64,000 nt of DNA, taken from NCBI GenBank assembly GCA_020444165.1, contig JAHLLK010000026.1:1-64000 (forward strand). Reading direction: 5' to 3'. The stretch comes from Deltaproteobacteria bacterium (GTDB lineage: Bacteria > Desulfobacterota > Desulfarculia > Desulfarculales > Desulfarculaceae). The number at the start of each line of letters is the position of its first letter. Within the stretch, counting starts at the first letter, position 1. The notes under the pieces were generated by a model. The model did no database searches, had not been told where the DNA came from, and saw nothing but the letters and a program-made list of their open reading frames with translations. A program made the translations under genes and the position numbers. Positions 16,341 to 25,615 of the stretch are shown in pieces.

Positions 16341-16645
16341 CCCCTGGCTTTCGCGGCATACCTCCTGGGGGGATGGTGGGTTACGAACGGCGTTTTCCGG
16401 CGGCGGGCGGCCAGTGAACCGGGCCACTGGCACGCAACAGGAAAAAGGGGTTGCTATGGGCCGCGCATAAAATATCCACGGAGCATGCTGCCTGCATAGA
16501 TTATATGCACAGCGCCTTGCCGATCCTTTCCGGCAACCCATGATAAGCGTAATGAATTAAGGTGACTAGTAGTGGCAGGCGGCCTTGGCCTCGCTTTTGC
16601 TTAATCTCTTGTATTGCATTTCGCACCACGCGGGAGGATCGAGTG
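16341..16645. other. Non-coding stretch before the ABC ATPase, with small palindromes
   Basis: After the broken ATPase there is no gene until 16646. I see TGCATA-GATTA-TATGCA at 16493-16509 and TTGCCG-ATCCTTTC-CGGCAA at 16517-16536. Either could be an operator or a weak hairpin. A promoter for the downstream ABC genes could lie here, but none is clear. Confidence 0.45.
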
Positions 16646-17353
16646 ATGGCGCTGGTAACACTGGAGAACGTGGGAAAGACTTATCGCATGGATGAGGTGG
16701 AGGTAGCGGCCCTGGCCGAAGTCAGTTTGAGCATACCCGAGGGAGGCTTCGCCGCCTTGGTGGGGCCGTCTGGCAGCGGCAAGACCACCGCCCTTAACCT
16801 CATCGGCTGCCTGGACAAACCGACCAGCGGCACGGTGATGGTGGCCGGCCAGGACGTGAGCGCCCTGGGGCGCAGGCAGGGGGCGGCCTTCCGGGGTCGA
16901 AAGTTGGGATTCGTGTTCCAGGAGTTCAACCTGCTGCCGGTGCTCACCGTGGCTGAAAACGTGGAGTACCCCCTGCTCATGATCCGGGATCTCCCCAAAA
17001 GCCAACGGGAGCCGGCGGTGGCCCGGGTGCTTGAGGCCGTGGGCATGAGGGACCAAGCCGCGAAGTACCCAGCCCAGCTTTCCGGCGGCCAGAAGCAGCG
17101 AGTGGCCATCGCCCGGGCCCTGGTGGGCGAGCCGGCCCTGGTCTTGGCTGACGAGCCCACCGCCAACCTGGATGGGGCCACGGCCCAGCGCGTGATCGAA
17201 TTGATGAAACGCATGCGTGACGAGTTCGGCACCACCTTTTTATTCTCCACCCACGATCCGCGCATAATGGACCAGGCCGAGTCGCTGTTCCACCTGGAGG
17301 ACGGCCGCCTGGTGGACGGCCCCAAGGCCGGCAAGGAGGTGGGCCATGCTTAA
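16646..17353 (+). CDS. LolD/MacB-type ABC transporter ATPase
   Basis: The protein has 235 residues, the normal length for LolD-like subunits; the start ATG follows GGGAGGATC. Walker A is GPSGSGKTT, the Q-loop is FVFQEFNLLPVLTVAENVEYPL (split here for family comparison), the signature is LSGGQKQRV, Walker B is ALVLADEPTANLD, and the H-loop is FSTHDPRIM. It powers an FtsX-type permease encoded next door; the genes overlap by eight bases. Such pairs pull lipids, lipoproteins or peptides out of the inner membrane rather than pumping through a channel. The next two genes encode a LolA-like protein and an outer-membrane barrel. Confidence 0.93.
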   Translation: MALVTLENVGKTYRMDEVEVAALAEVSLSIPEGGFAALVGPSGSGKTTALNLIGCLDKPTSGTVMVAGQDVSALGRRQGAAFRGRKLGFVFQEFNLLPVLTVAENVEYPLLMIRDLPKSQREPAVARVLEAVGMRDQAAKYPAQLSGGQKQRVAIARALVGEPALVLADEPTANLDGATAQRVIELMKRMRDEFGTTFLFSTHDPRIMDQAESLFHLEDGRLVDGPKAGKEVGHA

Positions 17354-18596
17354 GGTCACCCGGCTGGCGCTGAAGAACCTCCTGCGCTACAAGCGCCGCA
17401 GCCTGCTTACCGGCCTTTTGATAGCCTTCGGCGTGGTGGCGGTCATCGTCTTCGTGGGGCTGAGCGATTCCTTCAAACGGGCGGTGGTGGGCCAGATCAC
17501 CGACTCGGCGCTGAGTCACTTGCAGGTGCACCGCAAGGGCTACATGAGCAGCATCGACAACCTTCCCCTGGACCGCATGCTGCCCCCCCAGGCCTACCAA
17601 AAGCTCACCGCCCTACTATCCCAGGAGTCAGGTGTCGCCGCCTATTCCCCCCGCATCAAGTTCGGGGCCATGCTGAGCAATTACGCCCAAACCACCAACG
17701 TGCGCCTGAACGGCATCGACCCGGCCAGGGAGCAGCAAGCGGCGCCCCTGCTCCAGTCCCGCGTCAAGAACGCGGCGCATGCGGATGCCCTGTTGAAACC
17801 CGGGGAGGTGCTGCTGCCCGAGACGCTGGCCAACGGCATGGGGCTGAAGACCGGTGACACCGTGGTGCTGGTGGCCAACAACAAGGATGGCTCGGTGAAC
17901 GGCATGACCTTCAAGGTCGCCGGGGTGGTGGAGAGCCTCATGGGTCCTGGCGGCCGCGACGGTTACCTCCACATCCAGGACGCGGCCAACCTCCTTCGCA
18001 TGCCGCAGCCAGAGATCAGCGAGGTGGCTGTGCGAGTGAAGGACTTTGGCCGCCTGGATGAGGTTGCTACCGGGCTACTCGCCGCCCTCGCTCCCCTGAC
18101 CAACCAGAAGGGCAAGCCCATGTTCGAACTGCACACCTGGGTCCAGCTAACCCCTTTCCACAACGTGGTGCGCATGCTCGACGTCATGAACCTGGGCATC
18201 AAGGTGATCCTTATCGCGGTAGTGCTGATCAGTGTGCTCAACGTCATGCTCATGAGCGTCTACGAGCGGGTGCGGGAGATCGGGGCTCTGGCGGCGATGG
18301 GCACCTCCCCTGGCCGCATCAGGGGTTTGTTCGTGGCCGAGGGCTTCTGCCTGGGCTTGGTGAGCGCCCTGGGGGGGGCGGCCATCGGTTTAGGGACGCT
18401 GGCAGTGATGAACCTAACCGGCGTGGAGGTGGCCTTTGGCCGGGATAACCAAGTCTTTGCCTTGGCCCCTTCCATCGCTCCGGTGGAGGTGGTCTCTGCT
18501 GGCTTGATCGTGCTGGCTGTGTCGGTTCTGGCCAGCCTGCAACCCGCAGCCAAGGCGGCCCGCCTGGAGCCGGTGGAGGCGTTGCGCCATGTTTAG
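17346..18596 (+). CDS. FtsX/MacB-type ABC transporter permease
   Basis: The protein has 416 residues with the type VII ABC layout: one N-terminal helix (about 20-40, after the basic LLRYKRRS), a large periplasmic domain (about 45-275) and three C-terminal helices (about 280-305, 325-350, 370-400). The conserved segment YERVREIGALAAMGTSPGRI between helices 2 and 3 contacts the ATPase. The start overlaps the ATPase gene and the end overlaps the LolA-like gene, each by eight bases, so the three subunits are translationally coupled. The likely task is mechanotransmission-type extraction of a lipid or lipoprotein. The substrate is unknown. Confidence 0.9.
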   Translation: MLKVTRLALKNLLRYKRRSLLTGLLIAFGVVAVIVFVGLSDSFKRAVVGQITDSALSHLQVHRKGYMSSIDNLPLDRMLPPQAYQKLTALLSQESGVAAYSPRIKFGAMLSNYAQTTNVRLNGIDPAREQQAAPLLQSRVKNAAHADALLKPGEVLLPETLANGMGLKTGDTVVLVANNKDGSVNGMTFKVAGVVESLMGPGGRDGYLHIQDAANLLRMPQPEISEVAVRVKDFGRLDEVATGLLAALAPLTNQKGKPMFELHTWVQLTPFHNVVRMLDVMNLGIKVILIAVVLISVLNVMLMSVYERVREIGALAAMGTSPGRIRGLFVAEGFCLGLVSALGGAAIGLGTLAVMNLTGVEVAFGRDNQVFALAPSIAPVEVVSAGLIVLAVSVLASLQPAAKAARLEPVEALRHV

Positions 18597-19365
18597 AAAA
18601 CATCTATCTGGAATGTTGGTTATGGCCAGAAAAGTGCGTTTTGTCCTGATTGCCTTTTGGGTCCTTTTCCTGGCGGTCGGCCCGGGGTGGGCCATGAGCG
18701 GCAAAGAGATTCTGGAGAGTGTGGACCGCAACCTCCAGCCCGGCGACCTAGAGATGTACCGTAAGATCATCAACATTGAGCCCAGCGGGGCCGAGAAGGA
18801 GTATGTGCTCTGGTTCCTCAAGAAGGACAAGGACAAGGTGGTCACTTTGTTCGTGGCCCCGGCCAGCGAGGAGGGCCGGGCCACCCTGCGTCTGGGCGAT
18901 AACATGTGGCTTTACATTCCCAACGTGGGCAAGCCCATCCGCATCACCAGCATGCAATCGGTGGTGGGGGGAGTGTTCAACAACGCCGACATCATGCGCC
19001 TGGACTATAGTGTCGAATATGACGTGGTCACTCTGGCAGATGACCAAGGCCAGCATCTGTTGGACCTCAAGGCCAAGACCGGGGCGGTAGCCTACGACCG
19101 TTTGAAGATGTGGGTGCTCAAGAAGGAGCTGGTGCCCACCAAAATCGAGTGTTACGCCGCCACCGGCCTGCTGATCAAGACGATCCACTTCAAGGAGATC
19201 AAGGATATCGGCGACGGGGTGGTGCGCCCGGCGGTCATGGAAACCGACAGTCCGCTTTACAGGGGCTACAAATCCATCATGATCTCGGCCAAACTCAAAA
19301 AACGCGGCCTCCCCGACGAGGTTTTCACTCTAAATTATTTGCCCAGGATCAAGGGGATGCGTTGA
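18589..19365 (+). CDS. LolA-like periplasmic lipid/lipoprotein carrier
   Basis: The ATG at 18589 overlaps the permease stop and gives 258 residues; an internal ATG at 18622 is an alternative. A signal peptide (VRFVLIAFWVLFLAVGPGWA) is followed by a beta-rich domain typical of the outer-membrane lipoprotein-sorting family: the start MSGKEILESVDRNLQPGD, then EYVLWFLKKDKDKVVTLFVAP, LRLGDNMWLYIPNVGKPIRI, and TLNYLPRIK at the end. These proteins have an open barrel that carries acyl chains across the periplasm. Its place between an FtsX-type transporter and an outer-membrane barrel fits a lipid or lipoprotein relay. Confidence 0.85.
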   Translation: MFRKHLSGMLVMARKVRFVLIAFWVLFLAVGPGWAMSGKEILESVDRNLQPGDLEMYRKIINIEPSGAEKEYVLWFLKKDKDKVVTLFVAPASEEGRATLRLGDNMWLYIPNVGKPIRITSMQSVVGGVFNNADIMRLDYSVEYDVVTLADDQGQHLLDLKAKTGAVAYDRLKMWVLKKELVPTKIECYAATGLLIKTIHFKEIKDIGDGVVRPAVMETDSPLYRGYKSIMISAKLKKRGLPDEVFTLNYLPRIKGMR

Positions 19366-19369
19366 GGTT

Positions 19370-20674
19370 ATGCGGCTGCTTTCCCGCGTCTTGCTGGCGG
19401 TGTTGCTCGCTGCGTGCTTAAGCAGTGCCTGGGCGGGCGAGTACGACCTCAACATTCCTGAAGCTGAGAAAACGCCTTGGGAACTGGGGGGCAGGTTGGA
19501 GTTGCGCTATGTCCAACATTGGCTGAACGACCAGTCCGACCGCTACCGCCTGAACTATTACAATAGCGATCCCGGCGCTTATACTGAGGAGTGGCGGCCG
19601 CAATTGGAATTGCAGGGCGGCTATCGCCAGGGGAAGGCGCTTTTCCATTTCCTCACCCATTTCGAATACGACGAAACCTCGGATGGCGGTGAGTGGCTCA
19701 ACCGGGTCTATGAGGCCTTCGCCACCCTCAAGCCCTCGGCAAACCTGGCGTTGGAGGGAGGCAAGAAGTCATTTTCCTGGGGCAAGGGCTACGCCTGGAA
19801 CCCGGCCGGATTCATCAACCGGCCCAAGGATCCCGATGATCCAGAGCTGAATCAGGAAGGCTATAGTTTCCTGGGCCTGGATTTCATCAAAAGCTTCACT
19901 AGCAGCTCTCTAAGTAACCTGGCCTTCACCGCCCTGGCCTTGCCGGTGCTCGACGGATGGGAGAACACCTCCCTGGGGCAGAGCGGAGATTTGAACTACG
20001 CCTGCAAGCTCTATTTGCTCTGGCATGACACCGACCTGGACTTCATCTATTTCGGCGGCGCCCACCAGCCGGACAGCTTTGGTTTCGACTTTGCCAAGAA
20101 CCTTGCCGAGAACTTGGAAGTGCATGGGGAAGTGGGCTATAGAATGGATGTGTCGCGAACCCTGCTGAATTCTACCGGTCAAACCACGGTCTCGAGCCAG
20201 AACGAACTGAGCTACCTTTTGGGTATCCGCTACCTCAATGCCGTGGAAACCACCTTCATCGTTGAGTACTACCACAACGGAGCAGGCTACGACGCTGGCG
20301 AGCTAGACGACTTCTTTGCTTATCAAACCTGGGCCTACCAAGAATGGCTGGCCACGGATAATGACCAATATATGCAAAGGGCGAACATGGTCACCCGCCC
20401 CTATTATGCGCAGCGCAACTTCGGCGAGGATTACCTTTACTTCAAGGCCACGCAGAAAGAGCCCCTTGATATTCTGTACTTCAACCCATGGTTAGCGGTG
20501 ATCCTCAACCTGCAGGACCAGAGTTTCAACCTGCAACCAGGAATGACCTACACAGCGGTGACCGACCTGGAGTTGAATTTTCGTATGGGCATCCCTTTTG
20601 GTCCGGCCGGAACCGAGTTTGGCGAGAAACAGGATGCGGTACGTACGGAAATTTGGGCGCGGTACTACTTTTAG
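19370..20674 (+). CDS. Outer-membrane beta-barrel protein of the ABC/LolA-like unit
   Basis: The protein has 434 residues. A signal peptide (RVLLAVLLAACLSSAWA, cut before GEYDLN) precedes alternating aromatic beta strands throughout (for example LELQGGYRQG, FHFLTHFEY, LSYLLGIRYL, TTFIVEYYHN). The last residue is Phe after ARYY, the usual barrel-assembly signal. The start is four bases behind the LolA-like stop. I know no close named family; gene order suggests it completes an envelope-spanning route with the FtsX-type transporter. Codon use is slightly less G/C-rich than in the neighbours. Confidence 0.78.
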   Translation: MRLLSRVLLAVLLAACLSSAWAGEYDLNIPEAEKTPWELGGRLELRYVQHWLNDQSDRYRLNYYNSDPGAYTEEWRPQLELQGGYRQGKALFHFLTHFEYDETSDGGEWLNRVYEAFATLKPSANLALEGGKKSFSWGKGYAWNPAGFINRPKDPDDPELNQEGYSFLGLDFIKSFTSSSLSNLAFTALALPVLDGWENTSLGQSGDLNYACKLYLLWHDTDLDFIYFGGAHQPDSFGFDFAKNLAENLEVHGEVGYRMDVSRTLLNSTGQTTVSSQNELSYLLGIRYLNAVETTFIVEYYHNGAGYDAGELDDFFAYQTWAYQEWLATDNDQYMQRANMVTRPYYAQRNFGEDYLYFKATQKEPLDILYFNPWLAVILNLQDQSFNLQPGMTYTAVTDLELNFRMGIPFGPAGTEFGEKQDAVRTEIWARYYF

Positions 20675-20807
20675 CCGGCTCTTCGTCGATCAGTTTGGAG
20701 GCGGCAACCATACCGGTTACGCCAAGATAACTCAGCGTCTTTGCAGACAGAATAGTTCTCGATGGTAATCGTTGCCCCGGCCCCGGGCCAGGGTGCAAAA
20801 TAGGCTT

Positions 20808-21524
20808 ATGTGCGGCAGATTCACCCAGCTTAGCGAGTTGGACGACCTCCAGGACCGCTTCGGGTTCCCGGCGGCGCACCTGAACTGGCGGCCCCGCTAC
20901 AACCTGGCCCCGGGCCAGGAGGCCCTGGTGGTGCGCCTGACGCCCACCGGGGAGCGGGAAGGCGTGCTGGTCCGCTGGGGCCTGGTGCCCCATTGGGCCA
21001 AGGACCCGAAGGTCGGCTACAAGATGATCAACGCCCGGGCCGAGTCCGCGGCGGACAAACCGGCTTTCCGGAGCCCCTTCCGCCATCGCCGCTGCCTGGT
21101 GCCGGCTGACGGCTTCTTTGAATGGCGCCAGGGGCCAGGCGGCCGGGAGCCCTTTTACTTCCGCCGGGCAGACGGCCAGCCTTTTGCCCTGGCCGGGCTG
21201 TGGGACCTGTGGCGCCCGCCGGGGGAGGCCGACGCGCCGCTCCTCACCGCCTTCACCATCCTCACCACCGCGGCCGACCCCGTGGTGGCCCGCATCCATC
21301 CCCGCATGCCGGTGATCCTGCCGCCGGAGCGGGAGGAGGCCTGGCTCAGCCTGCCGCCAGAAGACGTGCCCGAGCTGAGCCACCTTTTGACCGAAGCCCC
21401 CCCCGAGCCCCTGACCGCCCACCCGGTCTCCCCCCGGGTGAACTCCCCGGCCGTGGACGAGCCCAGCCTGCTGGACCCCCTGCCGGCGGCCGGGGGGCTG
21501 TTCGATCCGCCCGCCGGAGAGTGA
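20808..21524 (+). CDS. yedK: SRAP-domain abasic-site DNA-protein crosslinker (YedK/HMCES family)
   Basis: The protein has 238 residues, with the start set by the need for Cys at position 2 (MCGRF). The SRAP active site is complete: Cys2, which bonds covalently to abasic sites in single-stranded DNA; Asn75 in NARAES; Glu105 in PADGFFEW; and His164 in HPRMPV. It protects abasic sites at replication forks. The C-terminal tail after residue 205 is Pro-rich and longer than the minimal fold. It stands alone, followed directly by a family A hairpin; its annotation as an SOS peptidase in databases is historical. Confidence 0.93.
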   Translation: MCGRFTQLSELDDLQDRFGFPAAHLNWRPRYNLAPGQEALVVRLTPTGEREGVLVRWGLVPHWAKDPKVGYKMINARAESAADKPAFRSPFRHRRCLVPADGFFEWRQGPGGREPFYFRRADGQPFALAGLWDLWRPPGEADAPLLTAFTILTTAADPVVARIHPRMPVILPPEREEAWLSLPPEDVPELSHLLTEAPPEPLTAHPVSPRVNSPAVDEPSLLDPLPAAGGLFDPPAGE

Positions 21525-21534
21525 GTCCCGGAAT

Positions 21535-21564
21535 CCAGCAGGCTGTTGAAAAACAGCCTGCTGG
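21535..21564. repeat. Family A repeat, copy 3 (end hairpin only)
   Basis: CCAGCAGGCTGTT-GAAA-AACAGCCTGCTGG, a perfect 13-bp stem identical in its core to copies 1 and 2, lies eleven bases after the yedK stop. The inner hairpins and the right end of the element are missing. Confidence 0.75.
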
Positions 21565-21645
21565 GCGCAGGGGTCCGGATTTGGCGTCCCGGGCCGGCCG
21601 AACGCAGGCCAGCTGACCACCAACGCATCGTGAGGAAACCCCAAT

Positions 21646-22179
21646 ATGCCAGCCTATGTCGCGCTGCTCCGAGCCGTGAACGTGGGGGGAACCGGCCGGC
21701 TGCCCATGGCCGAGCTGACCGCCCTGGGCCGCGAGGCCGGCTTCCAAAACGTCAGCACCTACATCACCAGCGGCAACCTCATCTTCCAGAGCCGCTTGCC
21801 CGAAGCGAAAGTCCGCGCCGCCCTGGCCGAGCGCCTCGCCGCCTGTGTGGGCCGCCCGGTGGGGGTGTTGGTGCGTTCGGCCGAGGAGCTGGCCGGGATC
21901 GTGGCCCGCAATCCCTTTCCCGGCGAGCCCGGCCACCGGGTCATGGTGCTCTTCACGGATGAGCCGCTGCCGCCGGACCCCCGGGCCGGGGTCGCCGGCC
22001 GGCAAGAGGAGCGCATCGTGGCGGGCCGGCGCGAGTTTTTGGTGTTTTACCCCCAGGGCCAGGCGCGAAGCCGTCTGCGGATTCCCGCTGCGGCGGCCGG
22101 TACGGCGCGCAATATGAACACCGTGGCCAAGCTGGCCGCCCTGGCCGGAGCCCTGGCTTCCGCCGCGCCCGCCGCCTGA
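21646..22179 (+). CDS. DUF1697 family protein
   Basis: The 177-residue protein has the DUF1697 hallmarks: MPAYVALLRAVNVGGTGRLP at the N-terminus, then FQNVSTYITSGNLIFQS, and the C-terminal GTARNMNTVAKLAAL that replaces the usual TxRNWNTV motif. The start ATG fits the family length. The biochemical role of this cytoplasmic family is unknown. It has no obvious operon partner: a family A hairpin lies upstream and a 230-base gap downstream. Confidence 0.88.
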   Translation: MPAYVALLRAVNVGGTGRLPMAELTALGREAGFQNVSTYITSGNLIFQSRLPEAKVRAALAERLAACVGRPVGVLVRSAEELAGIVARNPFPGEPGHRVMVLFTDEPLPPDPRAGVAGRQEERIVAGRREFLVFYPQGQARSRLRIPAAAAGTARNMNTVAKLAALAGALASAAPAA

Positions 22180-22406
22180 GGATGCCGCCGGGCAGGGCGG
22201 AGCCGGGGAGGCAGGCCCGGTCCGCCACGGCAACCTCCGGCCGGCCTCCCCGCGCCCCGTCTCACCCGCCGCCCCTACAAACGCACAATCTTCCACCTTT
22301 TTACTCCCGCCCCCCTCCCCCCGGGAGCAGGGTTTCGGCTATGATGACCTTGTTCCGGCCAGGCGCCGGAGAGCGCCCGCACGCATTTCCCGGGTAAGGA
22401 GGCGGT

Positions 22407-23834
22407 ATGAAGCACAAGGTCATCATCCGGCGGTGTGACCACTACGACCCCCAGGCCATCCGGGCCATCGTGGCCCAGGGCCTGGCCGAGCTGGGGGTGG
22501 AGCCCAAGGGCAAGATTCTGGTCAAGCCCAACGTGGTGCTGGCCGAGCCCCGCATCTTTCCCCATGCCTTCACCCGGGCCGAGTTCCTGGAGGGCGTGCT
22601 CCTGGCCCTGGGGGACCGGGGGGTGAACCTCGGGCAGGTGGCGGTGGGCGAGCGCTCGGGCATCACCGTGCCCACCCGCTTCTGCATCAAGAACGCCGGC
22701 TATCTGCCGGCTCTCGAGCGCCTGGGGGTGGCCATGCGCTACTTTGACGAGGAGCCGGTGGTGGCCCGCCGGCTGGCGCACGCCGGCGCGCTGCGGGAAG
22801 AGACCTTCTTTCCCCAGGCGGTGGCCGAGGCCGACTTCATCGTGAACCTGCCCAAGTTCAAGGCCCATCCCTGGACCCGGCTGACCCTGAGCCTCAAGAA
22901 TTACATCGGCATCCAGGACGACCGCCACCGCCTGTTGGACCACAACACCTTCCTGGAACACAAGATCGTGGACCTGAACCAGGCCTATGGCCAGGGCTTC
23001 ATCGCCATCGACGCCATCACCGCCGGGCAGAAGATGATGCTCACCCCCACCCCGTTCCATTTGGGCGCGGTGGTCATGGGGGTCAACCCCTGCGCGGTGG
23101 ACACCGTGGGCTGCCACATGGTGAACGTGGACCCCGCCGACCTGATCCATTTGCGCATGGCCAGCGAGCGCGGCCTGGGCCCCATGGACCTGGCCGAGAT
23201 CGCGGTGACCGGCGACTTCCCCCTGGCCGAGGTGCAGGCGCGCACCAAGGATTTCCAGTTCTGCCTGGAGCGGGTGGACGACTACTTCGCGGGCACGCCG
23301 CTCCGGGCCACGGTGGGCGAGTTCCCGGAGGGCCACTCCCGGGACTACTGCTGGGGCGGCTGCCCCGGGGCCTTGCAGGAGGCGGTGCACATCATCAAGG
23401 GCTTCTATCCAGACGCCCTGGAGAAAATGGGCAAGGTGCGCTACGTGGTGGGCCGGGTGGAGGGCCCCCTGGACCTGGAGCCCGGCGAGAAGGTGCTGTT
23501 CGCCGGGGCCTGCACCTCCTGGCGGGGCCAGATCAACGGGCAAAACGTGGACATCCGCCCCACTTACCGGCCACCCGCGGCCACCGACGCCCGGCACACC
23601 CGCTCCAATGACATGCTGCTCAAGACCACCCAGGCCCTGGGCAACTGCCTGGCCCACGCCCGGCGGGGCTGGCTGGCCGCGCCCTCCTGCCCGGTGTCGG
23701 TGGCGGACCATGTTAACTACCTGGCGGCCCTGGGCGGAGTGAAAAACCCCAACTTCGATCCCCGGCTGGTGGTGCCCATGACCCTGGCCTATGCCCAAAT
23801 GCGCTTCATGCGGCGGAAGAACCGCCTCAAGTGA
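22407..23834 (+). CDS. DUF362 domain protein
   Basis: The protein has 475 residues, starting at an ATG behind GGAGG. The DUF362 pattern is clear: ILVKPNVVLAEP, then ERSGITVPTRF, FIVNLPKFKAHPWTRLTLSLKNYIGIQ, and CAVDTVGCHM. The family usually carries or neighbours ferredoxin domains; none is present here, although Cys-rich segments occur (YCWGGCPG, GACTSW). Its stop overlaps a possible GTG start of the aldehyde dehydrogenase, implying a two-gene operon. A redox or organic-acid role is possible but not demonstrated. A second DUF362 protein, with ferredoxin, lies at 62643-63776. Confidence 0.85.
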   Translation: MKHKVIIRRCDHYDPQAIRAIVAQGLAELGVEPKGKILVKPNVVLAEPRIFPHAFTRAEFLEGVLLALGDRGVNLGQVAVGERSGITVPTRFCIKNAGYLPALERLGVAMRYFDEEPVVARRLAHAGALREETFFPQAVAEADFIVNLPKFKAHPWTRLTLSLKNYIGIQDDRHRLLDHNTFLEHKIVDLNQAYGQGFIAIDAITAGQKMMLTPTPFHLGAVVMGVNPCAVDTVGCHMVNVDPADLIHLRMASERGLGPMDLAEIAVTGDFPLAEVQARTKDFQFCLERVDDYFAGTPLRATVGEFPEGHSRDYCWGGCPGALQEAVHIIKGFYPDALEKMGKVRYVVGRVEGPLDLEPGEKVLFAGACTSWRGQINGQNVDIRPTYRPPAATDARHTRSNDMLLKTTQALGNCLAHARRGWLAAPSCPVSVADHVNYLAALGGVKNPNFDPRLVVPMTLAYAQMRFMRRKNRLK

Positions 23835-23854
23835 CGAGCCACGAGGAGACCCGG

Positions 23855-25420
23855 ATGACCAGCCCCCCTGAGGAAACCATCTGCTTGAACCCGGCCACCG
23901 GCGAGGAGATCGGCCGCTCCCCCCTGAACAGCGTGGGCGACGTGCACCAGGCCGTGGCCCGGGGCCAGAACGCCCAGCCCTTCTGGGCCGGCACCCCCCT
24001 GGAAGAGCGCATCGCCGCCCTCCGGGCCGTGCGGGACCACCTGGCGGCCCACGCCGACGAACTGGCTGCCGTCATCAGCCAGGACAACGGCAAGACCCGC
24101 ACCGACGCCCTGGCCGCCGAGGTGCTGCCCGCGGCCATGGCGCTGACCTATTACTGCAAGCACGCCCGCCGCTTCCTGACCGACCGGCGCCTGACCCCCG
24201 GCAATATCCTTTTGGCCAACAAGCGGCCCAAGCTGGTGCGCATCCCCTTTGGAGTGGTGGGCATCATCAGCCCCTGGAACTACCCCTTTGCCATCCCCTT
24301 TTCCGAAGTGGTCATGGCGCTCTTGGCCGGCAACGCGGTGATCCTGAAGGTGGCCAGCGAGACCCAGCTGGTGGGCCGGGCCCTGGAGCGGGCTCTGGCG
24401 GCCGCGGGCCTCCCCTCCGGGGTGTTCACCCACCTGAACCTGCCGGGCCGGGTGGCCGGCGAGGCCTTTTTGGAGGCCGGGGTGGACAAGCTCTTCTTCA
24501 CGGGCAGCGTGAGGGTGGGCAAGCAGCTAATGGCCAAAGCCGCCGAGACCCTGACCCCCCTCTCCCTGGAGCTGGGGGGCAACGACGCCATGATCGTGGC
24601 CGCCGACGCGGACCTGAAGCGGGCCGCCAATGGCGCCGTGTGGGCCGGCTTGCAGAACTGCGGCCAGAGCTGCGGCGGGGTGGAGCGCATCTACGTGCAC
24701 CGCGAGGTGTACCCGCGTTTCCTGGAGCTGTTGGGCGAGCGGGTGCGGGCGCTAAGGATCGGGGTGGACACGGACCACAACCTGGACCTGGGGGCCATGA
24801 CCACCACCCGGCAGATGGACCTGGTGCGGGCCCACGTGGACGACGCCCTGGCCCAGGGGGCGGAGATCTTCTCCCGGGCCGACCCGCCGGCCGGGCTCAC
24901 CGGCAATTTCCTGCCGGCCCTGGTGCTCACCAAGGTGACCCACGACATGCGGGTGATGCGGGAGGAGACCTTCGGCCCGGTGCTGGGGGTGATGGAGGTG
25001 GGCGACCTGGAAGAAGCCCTGGAGCTGGCCAATGACAGCGACCTGGGGCTCACGGCCAGCGTGTGGAGCAAGAACACCAAGGAGGCCGAGAAGCTGGCCC
25101 GGCGCATCCGGGCCGGGGCGGTCACCATCAACGACCACCTCATGAGCCACGGCCTGGCCGAGACCCCCTGGGGGGGCTTCAAGGAGTCCGGCCTGGGCCG
25201 CACCCACGGCGAGCTGGGCTTCGCCGAGATGACCGAGCCCCAGGTGATCGTGCACGACATCATGCCCTTCGTGAAAAAGGACATGTGGTGGCACCCCCAC
25301 TCCAAGGCGGTGTATCAGGGCCTGGGGGGCATCGTGCAGATGCTCTACGGCAAGGGATTGGGCAAAAGGCTGGGGGGCATGATGAAGATGATGAGGATTT
25401 TCCCGCGGACGTTTTTTTAG
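23855..25420 (+). CDS. Aldehyde dehydrogenase (NAD(P)-dependent)
   Basis: The protein has 521 residues from the ATG preceded by CGAGGAG; a GTG overlapping the upstream stop is the alternative. ALDH motifs are complete: SPWNYPF for the cofactor-binding strand, FFTGSVRVGK, the general base Glu239 in LELGGND, the nucleophile Cys273 in NCGQSCGG, and EETFGPVLGV. The C-terminus after ETPWGGFKESGLGR is about 60 residues longer than usual and ends in Met-rich MMKMMRIFPRTFF, which may bind membrane. Substrate is unknown; long-chain aldehydes would fit such a tail. It forms an operon with the DUF362 gene. Confidence 0.92.
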   Translation: MTSPPEETICLNPATGEEIGRSPLNSVGDVHQAVARGQNAQPFWAGTPLEERIAALRAVRDHLAAHADELAAVISQDNGKTRTDALAAEVLPAAMALTYYCKHARRFLTDRRLTPGNILLANKRPKLVRIPFGVVGIISPWNYPFAIPFSEVVMALLAGNAVILKVASETQLVGRALERALAAAGLPSGVFTHLNLPGRVAGEAFLEAGVDKLFFTGSVRVGKQLMAKAAETLTPLSLELGGNDAMIVAADADLKRAANGAVWAGLQNCGQSCGGVERIYVHREVYPRFLELLGERVRALRIGVDTDHNLDLGAMTTTRQMDLVRAHVDDALAQGAEIFSRADPPAGLTGNFLPALVLTKVTHDMRVMREETFGPVLGVMEVGDLEEALELANDSDLGLTASVWSKNTKEAEKLARRIRAGAVTINDHLMSHGLAETPWGGFKESGLGRTHGELGFAEMTEPQVIVHDIMPFVKKDMWWHPHSKAVYQGLGGIVQMLYGKGLGKRLGGMMKMMRIFPRTFF

Positions 25421-25615
25421 GGGGTAAAGGCAGTGATATGCGGGATTCTGAAAGGAACCGAAGAACCCAGTCGCCACGGATTGAAGTTCGCGGTGAATGA
25501 TGGTTTGAGTCCCCGGCAAGGATCCAGCGCATCAAAACATCCTCAAAAGCCTATTTTTGTGATGGCTAGCGGAAAGTGGCGGTCACTAAGCATTGCTCAT
25601 GCCAAGGGGGGTGTA

